Source of the DNA: Brachionus plicatilis
Lineage: Eukaryota > Rotifera > Eurotatoria > Ploima > Brachionidae
DNA length: 64,000 nt
Assembly (NCBI GenBank): GCA_010279815.1
Contig: QEOQ01000226.1
Span: forward strand, 1,197,519-1,261,518
Reading direction: 5' to 3'
Part shown: piece by piece, positions 23,903 to 35,889 of the stretch
Layout of the letters: every line of letters begins with the position of its first letter
Numbering within the stretch: position 1 is the first letter of the stretch
The notes under the pieces: model-generated
What the model saw: only the letters and a program-made list of their open reading frames with translations
What the model was told of the DNA's origin: nothing
The model's database searches: none
Made by a program: the position numbers and the translations under genes

Positions 23903-26900
23903 TTAGCTTTCAATAAATTCTTCAATTGTATCTGGAAGATTGGTAAACTTGGTCTCCGGTATAAACAATATAAAACAAATAGCCGACAAAGTTGAGAAAG
24001 CGCCGTAAACAATAAATGGAATCGGAAACCAAAATAATTCACCCTTTTTAGAAAAAAAATTATTCTTCATCTTTCTCTTAGAAAAAAAAACAAAATACCA
24101 AATATTGTATGTTTGGTGCTATAATTGCTCCCAGTCGAGCAAAAGACTGGCAGACTGAGATCACCGAATTTCTTATTACAGTGGGATGACTCTCACCAGT
24201 GATGATATAAATAGTGTTATACGTAAAAGAGATAGAAAACTTTCCGATCAAGGCACAGGCCGTAACCATCCATCCAAGCTTTGGCGGAATAAAAATAACT
24301 GAAAGAAGAGATATGCCTGTAAGAGCCATGTTTATTGCATATGGTATTTTACGACCAAATCTCTCCAGAGTTACATGAGTGACCAAAATAGCAGCTAGTT
24401 CTACCAATATGGACAGGCCAAAATTCAAATATGGATCACCGACCAGCTCAGAAGTATTGAAACTAATTCCATAATAAACCAATGTATTTGTTAGCCAGTT
24501 TATAAGTATAGATATTGAACGCACTAGCAGTTTTTTTGATTTAAAAAATATTTTTATTGTACCCAAAACTGAAAGCTTTTCTTATTTATGAGAATAAGTC
24601 ATATGAAAAAAAATAGAAAATTTTTTTTACATGATTCGCGACCGCTTGGTCGGAAGGGCTCAATCTTTCTGTCAATTGAATGTGTTCACCTTGGTCTTTT
24701 TTAAACTGTTCCTGGCTTTTTTGCTTTAGATCTTCGAGCTCTACCAATCCATCAAATTTGCGCTTATTGGACTTGGCTATTCTTTTGAACACCTGATAGG
24801 CTTTGTCAAATTTTTTGCTAGTCATCAACCATCTGGGCGACTCGGGAACCATCCTTAAATAAACATTTTAAAAAAATAATTATTTTTTTAAGATCAATTA
24901 TTTTACCAAAAATAAAGAATAAAAGTGCTCATAAAAATTGTGCAACATGTGTAAAATATTCGAAAATTTCGAATAAAATAGGCAAAAAGTAAAACTATAA
25001 ACTCGCCAGCTATGAATATATAATAGATGGTATTTACTGCTGTAACTCTTTTGGATGTGCCAACAATTTCCATGGCTAAAAAATAATTAATTAAATTTTT
25101 GCTTAAAATTTGGTCTATTTACCTAGGACTGCGGCCAAAGCGTATACATTTGATGCAATTCCAGTCAGAAGCCTTAAGACTGCGAATAATGTCTGCTGCA
25201 GCTCGGCGTCCATGTCAATACTGATTAATACACAGAGTAAAATGTTAAAAACTGCATTTGCTATGATAAAAGCATAAGTGGCTTTTTTTCTACCAAACCT
25301 TAATTTAAAAAAAGTTACTTTCAGAGTTTATTTAATATTTAGAATGGTGTTCAAGCATTTTTTATAGAAATTTTTTTTAATAAAAAAATAAAATCAATTC
25401 AATACTTTCTGAAATTATTCTACTTTTAATTAACTTCATAGGTTTTCAAAGCTGATTTTCTAAAATTTATAGTTCTGCTATGATTAACTGCTTTTACCAA
25501 ATTTTACATGATTAATGAATATTTTAAGGGTCAAAAAAACTGACAAAAATACTGATTTTTGGACCTTTTTTTAAAGAGGTCTGCAAAATCTCTGCAATTT
25601 ATTGAACTTTTTAATCAAATGTTTTTTTGATGGTGTGCATTTTACAGAAAATTGCAGTTTTTTCAGAGCTAAATTTTAATAGAACTTAAGATCAAGATCA
25701 ATTTCTTTTTAAACATTGAACATTATTTTTAACCAGAAATTTTCAGGTAAAGTAAAATTTTCTGATTTAATTTAAAAAATTAAATTTTATTTTGATTAAC
25801 TTTTTTAAAAGCGAAATCAAATTTCATCGCAGATTTTTACATGAAACATTTCGAAGCTTTATTTTTAAATTTTTGTAAAAGAATTGTAATTTGTAAAAAT
25901 TTATTGGGATTTAAATGATCAAAAATTTATTTTGACAAATTTTCATTTTTTGTTTTTAAATTTTTGAATCTTAAATTATTAATATAATAAAACCCCGTAA
26001 AAAAAATTTTGATCCAAATAAAGTCTATTTAATGAAATATTATTCAGCAATTCTTCTTTTAATTGATACAACCTCCAATTAAGATGCTGAATTTGTCCGT
26101 CTAAAGAACAGGTTTAGAATTAAGGGAGATTATTACAAAAACCATTGCTCGATTTCTTTGGTGTATATTAAAAAAGTATCTTAAAGTTTTTTATACATCA
26201 TTAATAAAAATAATGAATAAAAGTGGATAAATAAAGATGCTCGAAGAACAACTGCTTTTTATTGAAATCATTAACTCAAATATTCATTATCATTTACTTT
26301 AAAAAATTTATAGTCTAAAAATTATCGGATTCAGAGATGCTTTCTGAATTGATTTTTTTCACTTTTTGGTAATTCATCTATCTAATTATTCTATTTTTCA
26401 GAATAAAATTGAAATCATTAAAATAATGGCAAATTGAAGTTTGAGATCAAGATCAAAATATCAAAATATAAATTGTAATATTTTTTTTTAATAAAAGAGA
26501 AAAAATAAATTTTTTCAAAAGCAATTACTTGACATGTCATGTCAAGTTTATTTTCATATTTAAAATTTTAAAATGTCCCTTTTTATTGAACTTTAATAGG
26601 TTTAATTATTTAAATATTTTAGGCGGTTTAAATATTTTAATTGATTTGAATGTAAACTTACTTTTAAAGACAAAAAAATTAACTGTTTTAAATTTTAAAT
26701 TTAAAAATCTTTAGATTATTTAAGCTTTAAAATTTGATCTGAAACTTCAATTTGCCTAAAATAATCAAAATTCGAATTTGAATTTGAAAATCAAGTCATT
26801 GATTATCAATTTTTTTAAAAAATTTTCCAACAAGTTTTTTCAAATTTTTGGAAAAATATTTACAACCCTTACTTTGTGAGAATTATTGTTTTTGTGAATT

Positions 26901-28338
26901 TAATAAATTTACTGGCTTAATAGTGCAAAATATTCCGCGGGAATTTTAGTTAAAAAAAGTTAAGGATCTCTTTAATCCTTTCAAAAAATTTAAAATATTT
27001 CATTTTAAATTTCTTTTTACAAAATTTTTAAATCAATATAAGAATAATTTTTATAGTTCATTTAACTTATAATTAACGATGTCGATAATTCTAAGTTTGC
27101 TCTGAAAATGGATAATAATTAGACAGGTAAGCTACAAAATAGAAAAAAAAATAGATAAAATTTTCATTCAAAGGATTGGAAAATTATTCAAAAGTCTATA
27201 AAAATAATCAGTTAAAAAGAAAAAATTTGTGAAGTTTGAGAAATTTTCAAAGCCTTTTTTCATTCAGCACCGATCATGCTTGCATCATCATAATCAGGAT
27301 CTTTCATTAAATTAAATTTACATTAGCTTAATTGAAGCTTCGGTAAATATTTTAAAAGTTGTAAAAATTTTTATTCCAATATCTCTATATTTTCTCAGAA
27401 AAAAAAAACGCCATAAGCAAGTAATAAAAAAAATACTAAACCTTGATATTAGTAAACAATCTTTATTTTAATCAAACTATAAAATAATGATCTAGAAATT
27501 ATCTGAACAATATTTTTATCTTCTGTTCTTACAATCCGACCTTCAAAAAAAAATAAAACTTATCTTTTATAATTTTATAGTAACTTTCAATTTTTTCATT
27601 TTTTAAAATTTTCATTTACCTTTTTATTTTCGCTTTTATTTTATTTAATTTTTCAAAACAAATAAATAACTTTTTCGTCTTATTGCTCTTAACATTACCC
27701 TTCCACTGGAACAATCATATAAAAGAAAACCAAGAGGAAATAAAAAAATAAATATTTTTTTAGCTACGAAAATAAAAATTTTTTTCCCTTTTTAAATTTA
27801 AAATCACCTGTCTGATAAAACTCCGCTTATGATAACTCCATAAAGACCAATAAAATAAAGAGTGGCAAAAATATTCTTTTTAGGTAAATTTTGACACACC
27901 AAGTTCCACTAAAAAAGAATTAAAAAAAAAATTTATTTTTTAGTAAAAAAATACTTCAGTTATAAGTGTAGTTTGGAAATATTGTTTTGAATAAACCCAT
28001 TCGTTGCATTGGTCTAGGCTAAAATTATTCTTATTCGGAAAAGACTTGACATTGCATTTGTCATAAATTCCCTTGAAAGATTGGTCGGATAAAAGTGGTA
28101 TGTAGTTGTCGACCAAGCTTTGGTGGTAGTCATTCTGGATTTCATAGGTATCATTTTCGTAGTCGGGAATTTTACATCTGAAATTTGGAGTTGCACCGTA
28201 GAACGAGTAGCTGTAGCCGACAATTCCTGGTATCACGGATACTAAGCCTACTAGGATGAAAACAGAAAATTGGTAAGGACCAAATTCGCCTACTTCAGTA
28301 AATAAATTCTCGGTTCTTTCATGAATAGACTTTGGCAT
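23903..28338 (-). CDS. SLC22 family organic cation/anion transporter, gene 3
   Basis: Complete transporter of 556 aa from seven exons in transcript order: 27955-28338, 27808-27908, 25123-25298, 24907-25075, 24631-24853, 24099-24575, 23903-24043. All have GT-AG ends and join in frame. Landmarks: VGEFGPYQ; a large loop with NDT and NFS glycosylation sites; EWNLVC (about 128-133); SDRFGRKK (about 163); MEIVGTSKR (about 222), which replaces the GPNRR version of genes 1 and 2; VPESPRWL (about 280); LERFGRK; and C-terminal PETKFTNLPDTIEEF. The first exon encodes what genes 1 and 2 split in two. An extra intron separates MEIVG from PESPRWL. A 2.5-kb intron (25299-27807) carries a MULE-like element at 26428-26756. 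The start ATG at 28338 aligns with gene 4. Substrate unknown. Confidence 0.95.
25740..25935. repeat. Diverged copy of the AGCAAAGT-type repeat
   Basis: It contains AAATTTCATCGCAGATTTTTA and AAAGAATTGTAATTT in the same order as the element at 46786-47006. The termini are eroded and no duplication was found. It lies in the long intron of SLC22 gene 3. Confidence 0.5.
26428..26756. mobile_element. MULE-like TIR element with 9-bp target duplication
   Basis: The left end GGCAAATTGAAGTTTGAGAT is inverted at the right as ATCTGAAACTTCAATTTGCC (one mismatch). It is flanked by a perfect 9-bp duplication, TAAAATAAT, at 26419-26427 and 26757-26765. Nine-bp duplications are characteristic of Mutator-like elements. 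Non-coding, 329 bp. Related ends occur at about 38661 and at about 58229. Confidence 0.85.
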
Positions 28339-29429
28339 TATTTTGAAAAAATTATGAATTGACGCAGGTTACTATTCAAAATATGTTTAACAAATAATCT
28401 CTAGTTTAAATTTTTTTGCGTCTGAGGTTTCCCGACCAGTAAAATAAGATGCTTAAGTAAGTAAACTTAATTTTTGGATAGTAAAATTAAAAAGCTTTGA
28501 ATTTTTTATAAAATCGTTGTAATAGTAGAACTAAATTCTTCAAGACGCTCACATTTGAATTTTCTTATCTAAGCTGATTTTGTTATTCTAATTGAAATTA
28601 ATTTGAAAAAAAAATTATAATTCTTTTACCAGTTAAAATAAAAATGTAAACAATGTGTGGAAAAAAATAACTCGAGAATTGAAATTATTATAAATTTTTT
28701 AAAGAGTATGCTTAAAATATTTAATTTTTTAGGTAATTTTTTGTCTAAAAAATAATTTTATTTATTGGAATAAATTAAAAGTAAAAAAAATTTTATTTTT
28801 TATTGATCATCACAATAATAAACACGTCTTCTTCGTTTTATCAGATAATTAAGAAAAACATTTTATGCACCAGATGCTATTAAAAAATTAATTTATTTTG
28901 GTCAACAAAAACAAAATTCAAAAATAAAAATATAAAATAAGAAGCATGGTTAGCTCTGATTTTCAATCGATTTTGCCTGCTCTAATTGTCATTTTATCAA
29001 AATAAAAACTTTTCTAAAAAACAAGATTTTTTTTTTTTTATTTAAAATTAAAGATAGGATTTTAATTTTATGGTTTATATTTACATCAAAATCATATATA
29101 CTTTGATAAAAAAATGCCAATATTTTGATCATATCTGGTATTTTAAAAATTTATTTATTAAAATAATATTAAATCATGAAAAAGTCATTCATTTAGAAAT
29201 TAAATTAATTTATTATTTTGTATATTTAAAGACATCCATGATAGACAAATATTTATTTATTTAAAAGTAAAATCAAAATTTCATGTGTAAGAATCTTGTC
29301 GGTGTTGTAATGATCTCTGTGTGGTATAGCGACATCTTTGTCTATATCACTATAGCAGTATTTTGATTCAAGAAAGCTACTTTTGTGATGAAGAACGGCA
29401 AACCGAAATGCCGAGTCAAGATTCAGAAT
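28339..29429. other. Intergenic, no gene seen
   Basis: AT-rich DNA upstream of SLC22 gene 3. ORFs here are low-complexity. No promoter motif stands out. Confidence 0.5.
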
Positions 29430-29453
29430 GGAAAAATTAGTGTTGGCAATCGA

Positions 29454-29930
29454 CTCCAATCGATTGACAAATTTAATAAATCGATTAATTTTTTTTAGTC
29501 GATTATTAAATCGATTAAATTTTTTTAGTCGACTATTAAATCGATTAATTTTTTTTAGTCGATTATTAAATCGATTAATTTTTTTAGTCGATTATTAAAT
29601 CGATTAATTTTTTTTAGTCGATTATTAAATCGATTATTTTTTTTTAGTCGACTTTTAAATCGATTAAATTTTTTTAGTCGATTATTAAATCGATTATTTT
29701 TTTTTAGTCGACTATTTAATCGATTAAACTTTTTCAGTCGATTATTAAATCAACTAATTTTTTTTAATCGATTATTAAATCGACTAATTGTTCTTAATCG
29801 ATTTTTAAATCGACTCAATTTTTTTAATCGACTAGTAAATCGATTAAATTTTTTCAGTTGACTGTTAAATCGACTAATTTTTTTTAGTATTATTATTTTA
29901 GTCGACTATTAAATCGAATTATTTTTTCTA
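29454..29930 (+). repeat. Left tandem array of the foldback element
   Basis: About 15 copies of a unit of about 30 bp reading T-tract, AGTCGATTATTAAATCGATTA, with scattered substitutions (GTCGAC, CAACTA variants). Copies diverge more towards the centre. Confidence 0.9.
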
Positions 29931-30049
29931 GATGACTATAATACTTCTAATTTATCTCGAAATTAAAATTTAGGAGGGCAAAAAATATTATTTTTTAATA
30001 AAAAAGGTTTTTAATTGATTTAAAATTATAGATTTAAAGCAAAATAAAA

Positions 30050-30712
30050 ATAATTCGATTTAATAGTCGACTAAAATAATAATCGACTTAAAAAAAATTA
30101 GTCGATTTAACAGTCAACTGAAAAAATTTAATCGATTTACTAGTCGATTAAAAAAATTGAGTCGATTTAAAAATCGATTAAGAACAATTAGTCGATTTAC
30201 TAGTCGATTAAGAACAATTAGTCGATTTAATAATCGATTAAAAAAAATTAGTTGATTTAATAATCGACTGAAAAAGTTTAATCGATTTAATAGTCGACTA
30301 AAAAAAATTAGTCGATTTAATGGTCGACTAAAAAAATTTAATCGATTTAATAGTCGACTAAAAAAAATTAGTCGATTTAATAGTCGACTGAAAAAATTTA
30401 ATCGATTTAATAGTCGACTAAAAAAAATTAGTCGATTTAATGGTCGACTAAAAAAATTTAATCGATTTAATAGTCGACCCAAAATATTTAATCGATTAAA
30501 TAATCGACTAAAAAAAATTAATCGATTTAATAATCAACTAAAAAGAATTAATCGAATTAATAATCGATTAAAAAAAATTAATCGATTTAATAATCGATTA
30601 AAAAAATTCAATCGATTTAATAATCGATTAAAAAAATTCAATCGATTTAATAATCGACTAAAAAAAAATAGTCGATTTAAAGTTAGTCGATTATTGAATC
30701 GATTATTGATAA
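30050..30712 (-). repeat. Right tandem array of the foldback element
   Basis: About 20 copies of the reverse-complement unit (AGTCGATTTAATAGTCGACTA plus A-tract). It is longer than the left array, so copy number changed after the inversion formed. A higher-order alternation of GTCGACTA and AGTCGATTTAA spacing is visible around 30240-30480. Confidence 0.9.
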
Positions 30713-31280
30713 TCGATTGCCAACACTAGGAAAAATTATTGACTTAAAAATGCTCGATTGCACAAAAACTTACCGCATTTAAAAGAATAGAAAAAACTTG
30801 CTAGTATTTCACTCAGAAATTTTTATTTGATTTGAGTTGTTTTACTCAAAAAAATGTGTCTCGAATAAAAGAAAATTTACCAGTTAGTTGTCATGTAGAA
30901 CATGCATTTTCTTGTTTCTAAAAGAAGTAAAAAATGGATTATTTTTTTACTTGAGTCACTTTTTTAGTGTGAAAAATTTTCGAATAGAAGAAACACTTTG
31001 ATGAAATAGACTTTCTTTTATTTGAGAAAATACGGTAGTAGGCCAAGCACACAAGTATATCAGCCAGATTCTGTCAATAGCAGTGATTCAAATCTTGGAC
31101 CACTAACAGGATCTCAAATCATTAAACTCTTGATTTAGAGAACCATCTGCCAAGTGAACAAAAAATTTACGATATTTTGAGACAGTTCAAGCCAGCAAAA
31201 ATATCAGCTAAAATTTTCAAATATTTTTTGGCTCTGAATTATCATGATATTTAAAAAATTAACTCAAGTGAATCTTTATT

Positions 31281-31463
31281 TATCTAGATAGTAAATACCG
31301 AGCAATAACTAAACCTCGAAATAAGAATAGAAGAGGCGTTGCTATTTTAGTCATGAATGGAATTGAATTTATCCAAGATGCTTTGTTAGATTCATTTTCT
31401 TATGAACTTGTTTCTATTAAGATAAACTTGGGAAAGAATAATCAAATTATTGTATTCTTGTAA
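31281..31463 (+). pseudogene. LINE endonuclease fragment
   Basis: An open frame of 60 codons reads LDSKYRAITKPRNKNRRGVA, then ILVMNGIEFI and FSYELVSIKINLG. This matches the pattern of the apurinic endonuclease domain of jockey/CR1-like non-LTR retrotransposons (RRGGVAI, ELISIKI). It ends at a TAA before the usual NxPP block. The flanks 31020-31280 and 31464-31900 are decayed. Strongly truncated and not functional. Confidence 0.75.
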
Positions 31464-31949
31464 TCGATCAAACGATTACTTAACTTTGAGTTAATTAAAA
31501 ATGAGACATGATCCAATGGTTTAAATTCGAAAACTAGTAATAGGAAATAAATTGGCATAATGATCTTCAGTATTCAGAGGAAAGAAGTTGTCACAGAAAT
31601 CGACTAAGATTAGAAATAGTTCGATGCTGTAATCAAAAACACGAATATTTAAACAAGCGTATTGTAACCCAATTGGAATGTATTAAAAGATAATATTGTT
31701 TACTCAGAAGGAACCAAGCAATTTAAGGTATACCTTTTTATAAAAAAATAAAAAAACTCAGCACAAGAAAAGGATAATGATTAGTTTAAAACTTTCATAA
31801 GAGGAAAAAAACACATTAAAAAATTTAAAAAAATTTAAATAAACCTGATTATCGTAACGCGTGAAAAAGGGAAAAAATGTATTACAAACCCAAAAAAAAA
31901 GAAAAATTTAAAAAACTTTTCTTATTATATTGAATTCTTAAAAATACAT

Positions 31950-32350
31950 CGAAATATTACAGGCTTTTAGCCACTTCTATTGAAATCTGCATGTTCAAAT
32001 TTGTTAGTTTGAAAAGTTTCATTGCTACAAGAAAAATTTTTCAAACTAGGGTTTGCTGCTAGGGTTATTTGAAAAATTCGATCAACTGAAATTTAAACAC
32101 TTTTTTTGAACTTTACATGGTCAAATAGTCAGTAAACTTGGTTAATTTATTTTTAAAAAAAAAAGTTGAAACTAGGGTTAAAGGCTAGGATTATTTGGAA
32201 AAGTCGACCCACATACTTCTAACTGCTTTTTTTGAACTCTACGTGATCAAATTAGTTAGTAGACAGAGTTTCAGACTTTTACGAGGACTATTAAAAATCT
32301 GGACATACACACAGACGACAGACAGAAAGGCAGAAAAATCTACGAAAATC
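31950..32350 (+). repeat. Local duplication, unit about 180 bp
   Basis: Two consecutive blocks share AACTAGGGTT, GCTAGG(G)TTATTTG(G)AAAA, TTTTTTTGAACT and GTCAAAT/ATCAAAT with an AGTTAGTA/AGTCAGTA tail. The second ends in a CAGACGACAGACAGAAAGGCAG stretch. Non-coding and diverged. Confidence 0.5.
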
Positions 32351-32475
32351 TGATAACCCTAACCGGGATGTGTTACAATTATCTTGCCAAATTATTAACA
32401 AGTCAATTAAATTATTTATGAAAATTTTTTTACAAAGATTAATGATCTTGAATGAATCAAAATACTTTTAAAAGG

Positions 32476-32483
32476 TATAAAAA
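32476..32483 (+). promoter_or_regulatory. Possible TATA box before the Myb/SANT-like relic
   Basis: TATAAAAA in a GG-preceded context, with CATCAGGACTGCAT following. It lies about 150 bp upstream of the ATG at 32635. It may be the remnant promoter of the broken gene downstream. Confidence 0.35.
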
Positions 32484-32634
32484 CATCAGGACTGCATCTT
32501 TTGATATCCAGCGCAAACTATTTAGTTTGTTGAAATTTTTTTTTTTGAGTGCTTAAGATGAGATCAGTTAAATTATTTGAAATAATTAAAAAAAATTGAT
32601 AAAAATATACACAAATAAATATAATAAATACAAA

Positions 32635-33090
32635 ATGGAATCTTCAACTTTATTCAATTGTTTCTATGTTGAATTTGATCAATTACTAAATGTAATTGAT
32701 CAAAATCCAGAATCTATTAATGATAATATGGAAAAAATATAGAGTAAATCGATTGGAATTTCAAAACCAAATTTTTTCAACGAGATATTCTTTCAAAGAA
32801 AAAAGAAATAAAAGGGTTAATAAATCTTCCAATTATCAGATCTTGACTGAAAAAGAAATGATTTTGCTTTTAAAACTAGCAGAAATGTACACAAAAAAGT
32901 CGAAGAGTAGAAAAAGAGAAAGAATAGAATTGAAAAAACTCCTCAGTGAGCATGGTCATAGATTTTCAGAGCAACATCTTTCCACAAAAAAAAATCTTTG
33001 AGGAATATTCAAAACTAAAAAACTAATTGGAAGACACTAATTTTGTTGAAAAAATGAAAAAAATTCACTGGTGTAAATATTTAAAATTTT
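32635..33090 (+). pseudogene. Broken gene with Myb/SANT-like (trihelix) segment
   Basis: The ATG at 32635 (AAAATGG context) opens a frame MESSTLFNCFYVEFDQLLNV that stops at 32740. An overlapping frame, open to 33001, continues with ILTEKEMILLLKLAEMYTKK, then RIELKKLLSEHGHRFSEQHL. This recalls the Myb/SANT-like fold (acidic W/T-x-EE-x-LLL, then a helix ending in xxQ-x-x-x-KW-x-x-L). A third frame (FEEYSKLKN) follows after an A-run. At least two frameshifts, both at A-runs, plus a stop mark it as a pseudogene unless A-run introns or editing are involved. The domain call is by pattern only. Confidence 0.5.
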
Positions 33091-33929
33091 TTTTTTGTAT
33101 TTTTTTTTTTGTTTAATTTCAAATAAATACATAATTCTCATTTTTAACACCTAACCTTTTTTCTTTACCATCTATTTCAAAAACCAATTAACTTGAATAA
33201 CCAAAATCAATTTCAATGCCAAAAAATCCACAGTATTCATTTGAGATTCTAATTTATGATCGGAAGACAGACTGAAAAATTTCAAAGTCTCATCTATCAA
33301 TGAGTCAATTAAAGATTTCTGGTATCGTGTTCATTTTAGACACACATCTTATCGTAATCATTTATCAATCGAAACAAAATATAAAAAATAATTCAAAATA
33401 AAAATCAATTTTTTAAATTTTGCAATTTTTCACAGAAAATTAATGAGTCATGTTACCAAAATGGAGATTATTTGATTTAAAGTATCAGGATTTAAAGATT
33501 TCTTGTTATACAAACTAAAAAAAATTTAAATTTACTAGTAAATATCTATGAAATAAACCATGTTTAGCCACAACCATATTCGATTTAAGTATTTTGAATA
33601 ATTTTAGAAGTCAAAAAGCGATTTGAATAACAATCGATCAAAAAGCTGTTTAAAGAGAGCCCAAGTGTTGTATTCAATTTTTCAGAATAGGCTTTATTTC
33701 ACCGCTGAATTAAAAATTTCATCAAAAGGAAAGAAAAATAATTTGTTTGTGAATGAATGACATTTATTTCAATATTAGTATTAAGAATTACAACTTATTC
33801 CAAATTATAAGTCCGACGATGCATCTTTTGAAGATAACGTCATTTTTGAACTATTCAAAATCGAAAAGGATAAAAAATTGTGAGACTCTATATTAATCTT
33901 GTTTTTGACTTTTTTCAAAGAAAGAACTA

Positions 33930-35012
33930 ATGAAGAGAAAACATTTTGAAACACAAGCCGTAAAAGCTGATACAAGACATGGTCAACATGACAATTTATC
34001 AGAATTGAAAATAGATACGCGAATTACAAAATTCCCAGCTTCACTTGAATAAATTTTTGGTCAAACAGACCGGTTAGGGTTAGGGTTAGGTTAGGGTTAG
34101 GGTTTCCAGACGGAAAATCTGATCAACCAAACGGAAAATCTGATAAAACAGACGAAATAAGTTCAACTGATCCTACTGATCATTCAATGCAGAAAGTAAA
34201 ACCGAAGTCAAAAGGAAAATCTTCAAAAACTTTTGCTAAACCAGACGGAAAATCTTCTCAATAGTCGGCAAATCTGGTCAACCAGACAAAACTAGTTCAA
34301 CCGTTGATCATCCAGTAATTGCAGAAATCATTGAAACCATTAATGAGAATTTTGCAGTAGATTCTGCACAAATTTCTTTGGAACAAAGAGTTGAGCTAAG
34401 AATGCTTTTAAATGAGGTATTTGGGTAGCTCTCACAGGAAAAACTAAACAGAAAGTAAAACCGAAGGTAAAAGGGAAATCTCCAAAAAAGAGTAGTGATA
34501 TTGGTGATCAAAATATCAAACGTCAACACTTGGAGGATGAGTTTAGAGATAAGACCAAATACGATATTCATAATATTGAACATTATGTGAGTTTAGATAA
34601 TTGTTTAAAATTCCTTATTTTTAATTCAATTTTTCTTTTTATAAATTTAGAGTTTGATCAAATTTTAAATCATCAAATAAATGATTAAGAAAAATGAAAC
34701 TTTTGCTTGCATGGGAAATTTAAAAGATGAGGAATATGAAGAGTAAAGTATGCTTTATTAAGAACATAATATTTAAATTTTTTTAAGGTCATTAGAGTCT
34801 TATTTTCGCATCCTCAATGATCAATGATTATTTCAACTCAAAAGGTGAAGAATCCCAGATCGTATCGAACACCCAAAAAATCTAAACAAAGACGATTCTG
34901 AGTTTGCTTTTATTTAAGTAGAAAGTTTGAATCAAGATGAAAATAAATTTGAAAATGATATTTTCACAGAAGATAATCAAGGACAGAAAACAAAAAAAAA
35001 GAAGAGGAAATA
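33930..35012 (+). pseudogene. Decayed lysine-rich gene interrupted by telomere-like repeats
   Basis: Coding-like islands on the plus strand switch frame repeatedly: GKSDQPNGKSDKTDEISSTD; KVKPKSKGKSS; a 50-codon stretch with ETINENFAVDSAQISLEQRV; a second KVKPKVKGKSPKKS; DEFRDKTKYDIHNIEHY; and finally DENKFENDIFTEDNQGQKTK with a K-rich end near 35012. The two KxKPKxKGKS copies suggest internal repeats. Stops and frame changes indicate a relic. There is no recognisable domain. Its N-terminal part may be the relic at 32635-33090. Confidence 0.45.
34074..34102 (+). repeat. Interstitial telomere-like (TTAGGG)n
   Basis: Four TTAGGG units and one TTAGG, followed by TT. The tract sits between two similar coding-like stretches (CAAACAGAC before, CCAGACGGAAAATCTG after). 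TTAGGG is the common metazoan telomere unit. Confidence 0.9.
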
Positions 35013-35615
35013 ATTTCATTTATCTGAATGGTTCAAACATTTTTTCCAAAAAGTTGATTTAAATTTAAATAAATTAGTAAAAAAAAAAAATAGAAAACAA
35101 ATGTTTTTTTACATAGTTTTTGACGATAATTAACCCTTTAGTCATTTTAAAAAGTTTCCCACAACTCTATCTAAATAACGCTTTGAAATTAATTTACATT
35201 GGATCGTATTGTTGTTTTTAAAATGTTTAACTATCCTTAAGTTTTTTGGTTTTAAAAAAGTTTTGTTATAGAAATTTAATAAATTTTAATTTAATTTGCA
35301 GTTTTAATTTTAAAATTATTTTCAGAAATTTATTTTATTTAACAATTTTTTTTTATGATCTAAAGTGGGTGAATTATTTATCTCTTTAATAACTAATGGT
35401 ACAAAATGGTTAGAGACAAATTCAATCAAATTTTCACATTGATTTATATCTATCAAATATTTATTACAATACGGGACCATTGTTTCACTTTTAGATAAAA
35501 AATAAGATTATCTCTATTAAGGATATATCCGGAAATGGTAAATGAGTTATTTTAGCTTGTTGCTAAAATATTTAGCATCATTGCCCATTCATTCAAAACA
35601 AAGACTTACAACAGA

Positions 35616-35876
35616 TTGTTTCATATTATTCCCAATAATAATGTTTTGTTACAATATTTGAAAAGAATTAACGATATTCTAAAGGATGAAAATGATCCTA
35701 TTCTTATAAAGAAATATAATTCATCTGTTACGAATAGAAGTGTTGAAATCGACCTAAAAGATCAATTGCCATCGCCTAATTTTCTTATTGGAAAAAAACC
35801 ATTAAAATTAAATAATTTAACTATTATACTAAAACATCTGCTTTCGTCTATATTTCTAAGGTTTTTTGTTTTTTGA
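35616..35876 (+). pseudogene. Unidentified coding-like ORF
   Basis: Frame with mixed polarity (YLKRINDILKDENDPILIKK, SVEIDLKDQLPSPNFLIGKK) that looks translated, unlike nearby AT-rich noise. The frame extends upstream of the first ATG (HSFKTKTYNRLFHIIP). It ends in hydrophobic low-complexity sequence. No domain recognised. It may be a fragment of a transposon or host gene. Confidence 0.35.
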
Positions 35877-35889
35877 TAGAACTTAATAA

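Larger units (their letters stand above)
29438..30728. mobile_element. Foldback element of opposed AATCGATT/GTCGAC tandem arrays
   Basis: Ends are TAGTGTTGGCAATCGA (29438-29453) and its inverse TCGATTGCCAACACTA (30713-30728). Flanked by a perfect 8-bp duplication, GGAAAAAT (29430-29437 and 30729-30736), so this is a hAT-like insertion. The left half repeats a unit of about 30 bp (T-run, AGTCGATTATTAAATCGATT) in one orientation to about 29930. After a short unique spacer (about 29935-30050) the same unit runs in the opposite orientation to 30720. Each unit contains palindromes (AATCGATT, GTCGAC), so the element can fold both unit by unit and as one large hairpin. A long minus-strand frame at 30114-30482 is only the translated repeat. 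No transposase is present. Confidence 0.92.

Noticed and set aside
26529..26714. 61-aa ORF rich in N, L and K
   Set aside because: Lies inside the non-coding 9-bp-duplication element and is low complexity.
30114..30482. 122-aa minus-strand ORF of repeated RLLNRLNFFSR units
   Set aside because: It is the translation of the roughly 30-bp satellite in the foldback element. The repeat period is a multiple of three, so the frame stays open without selection.
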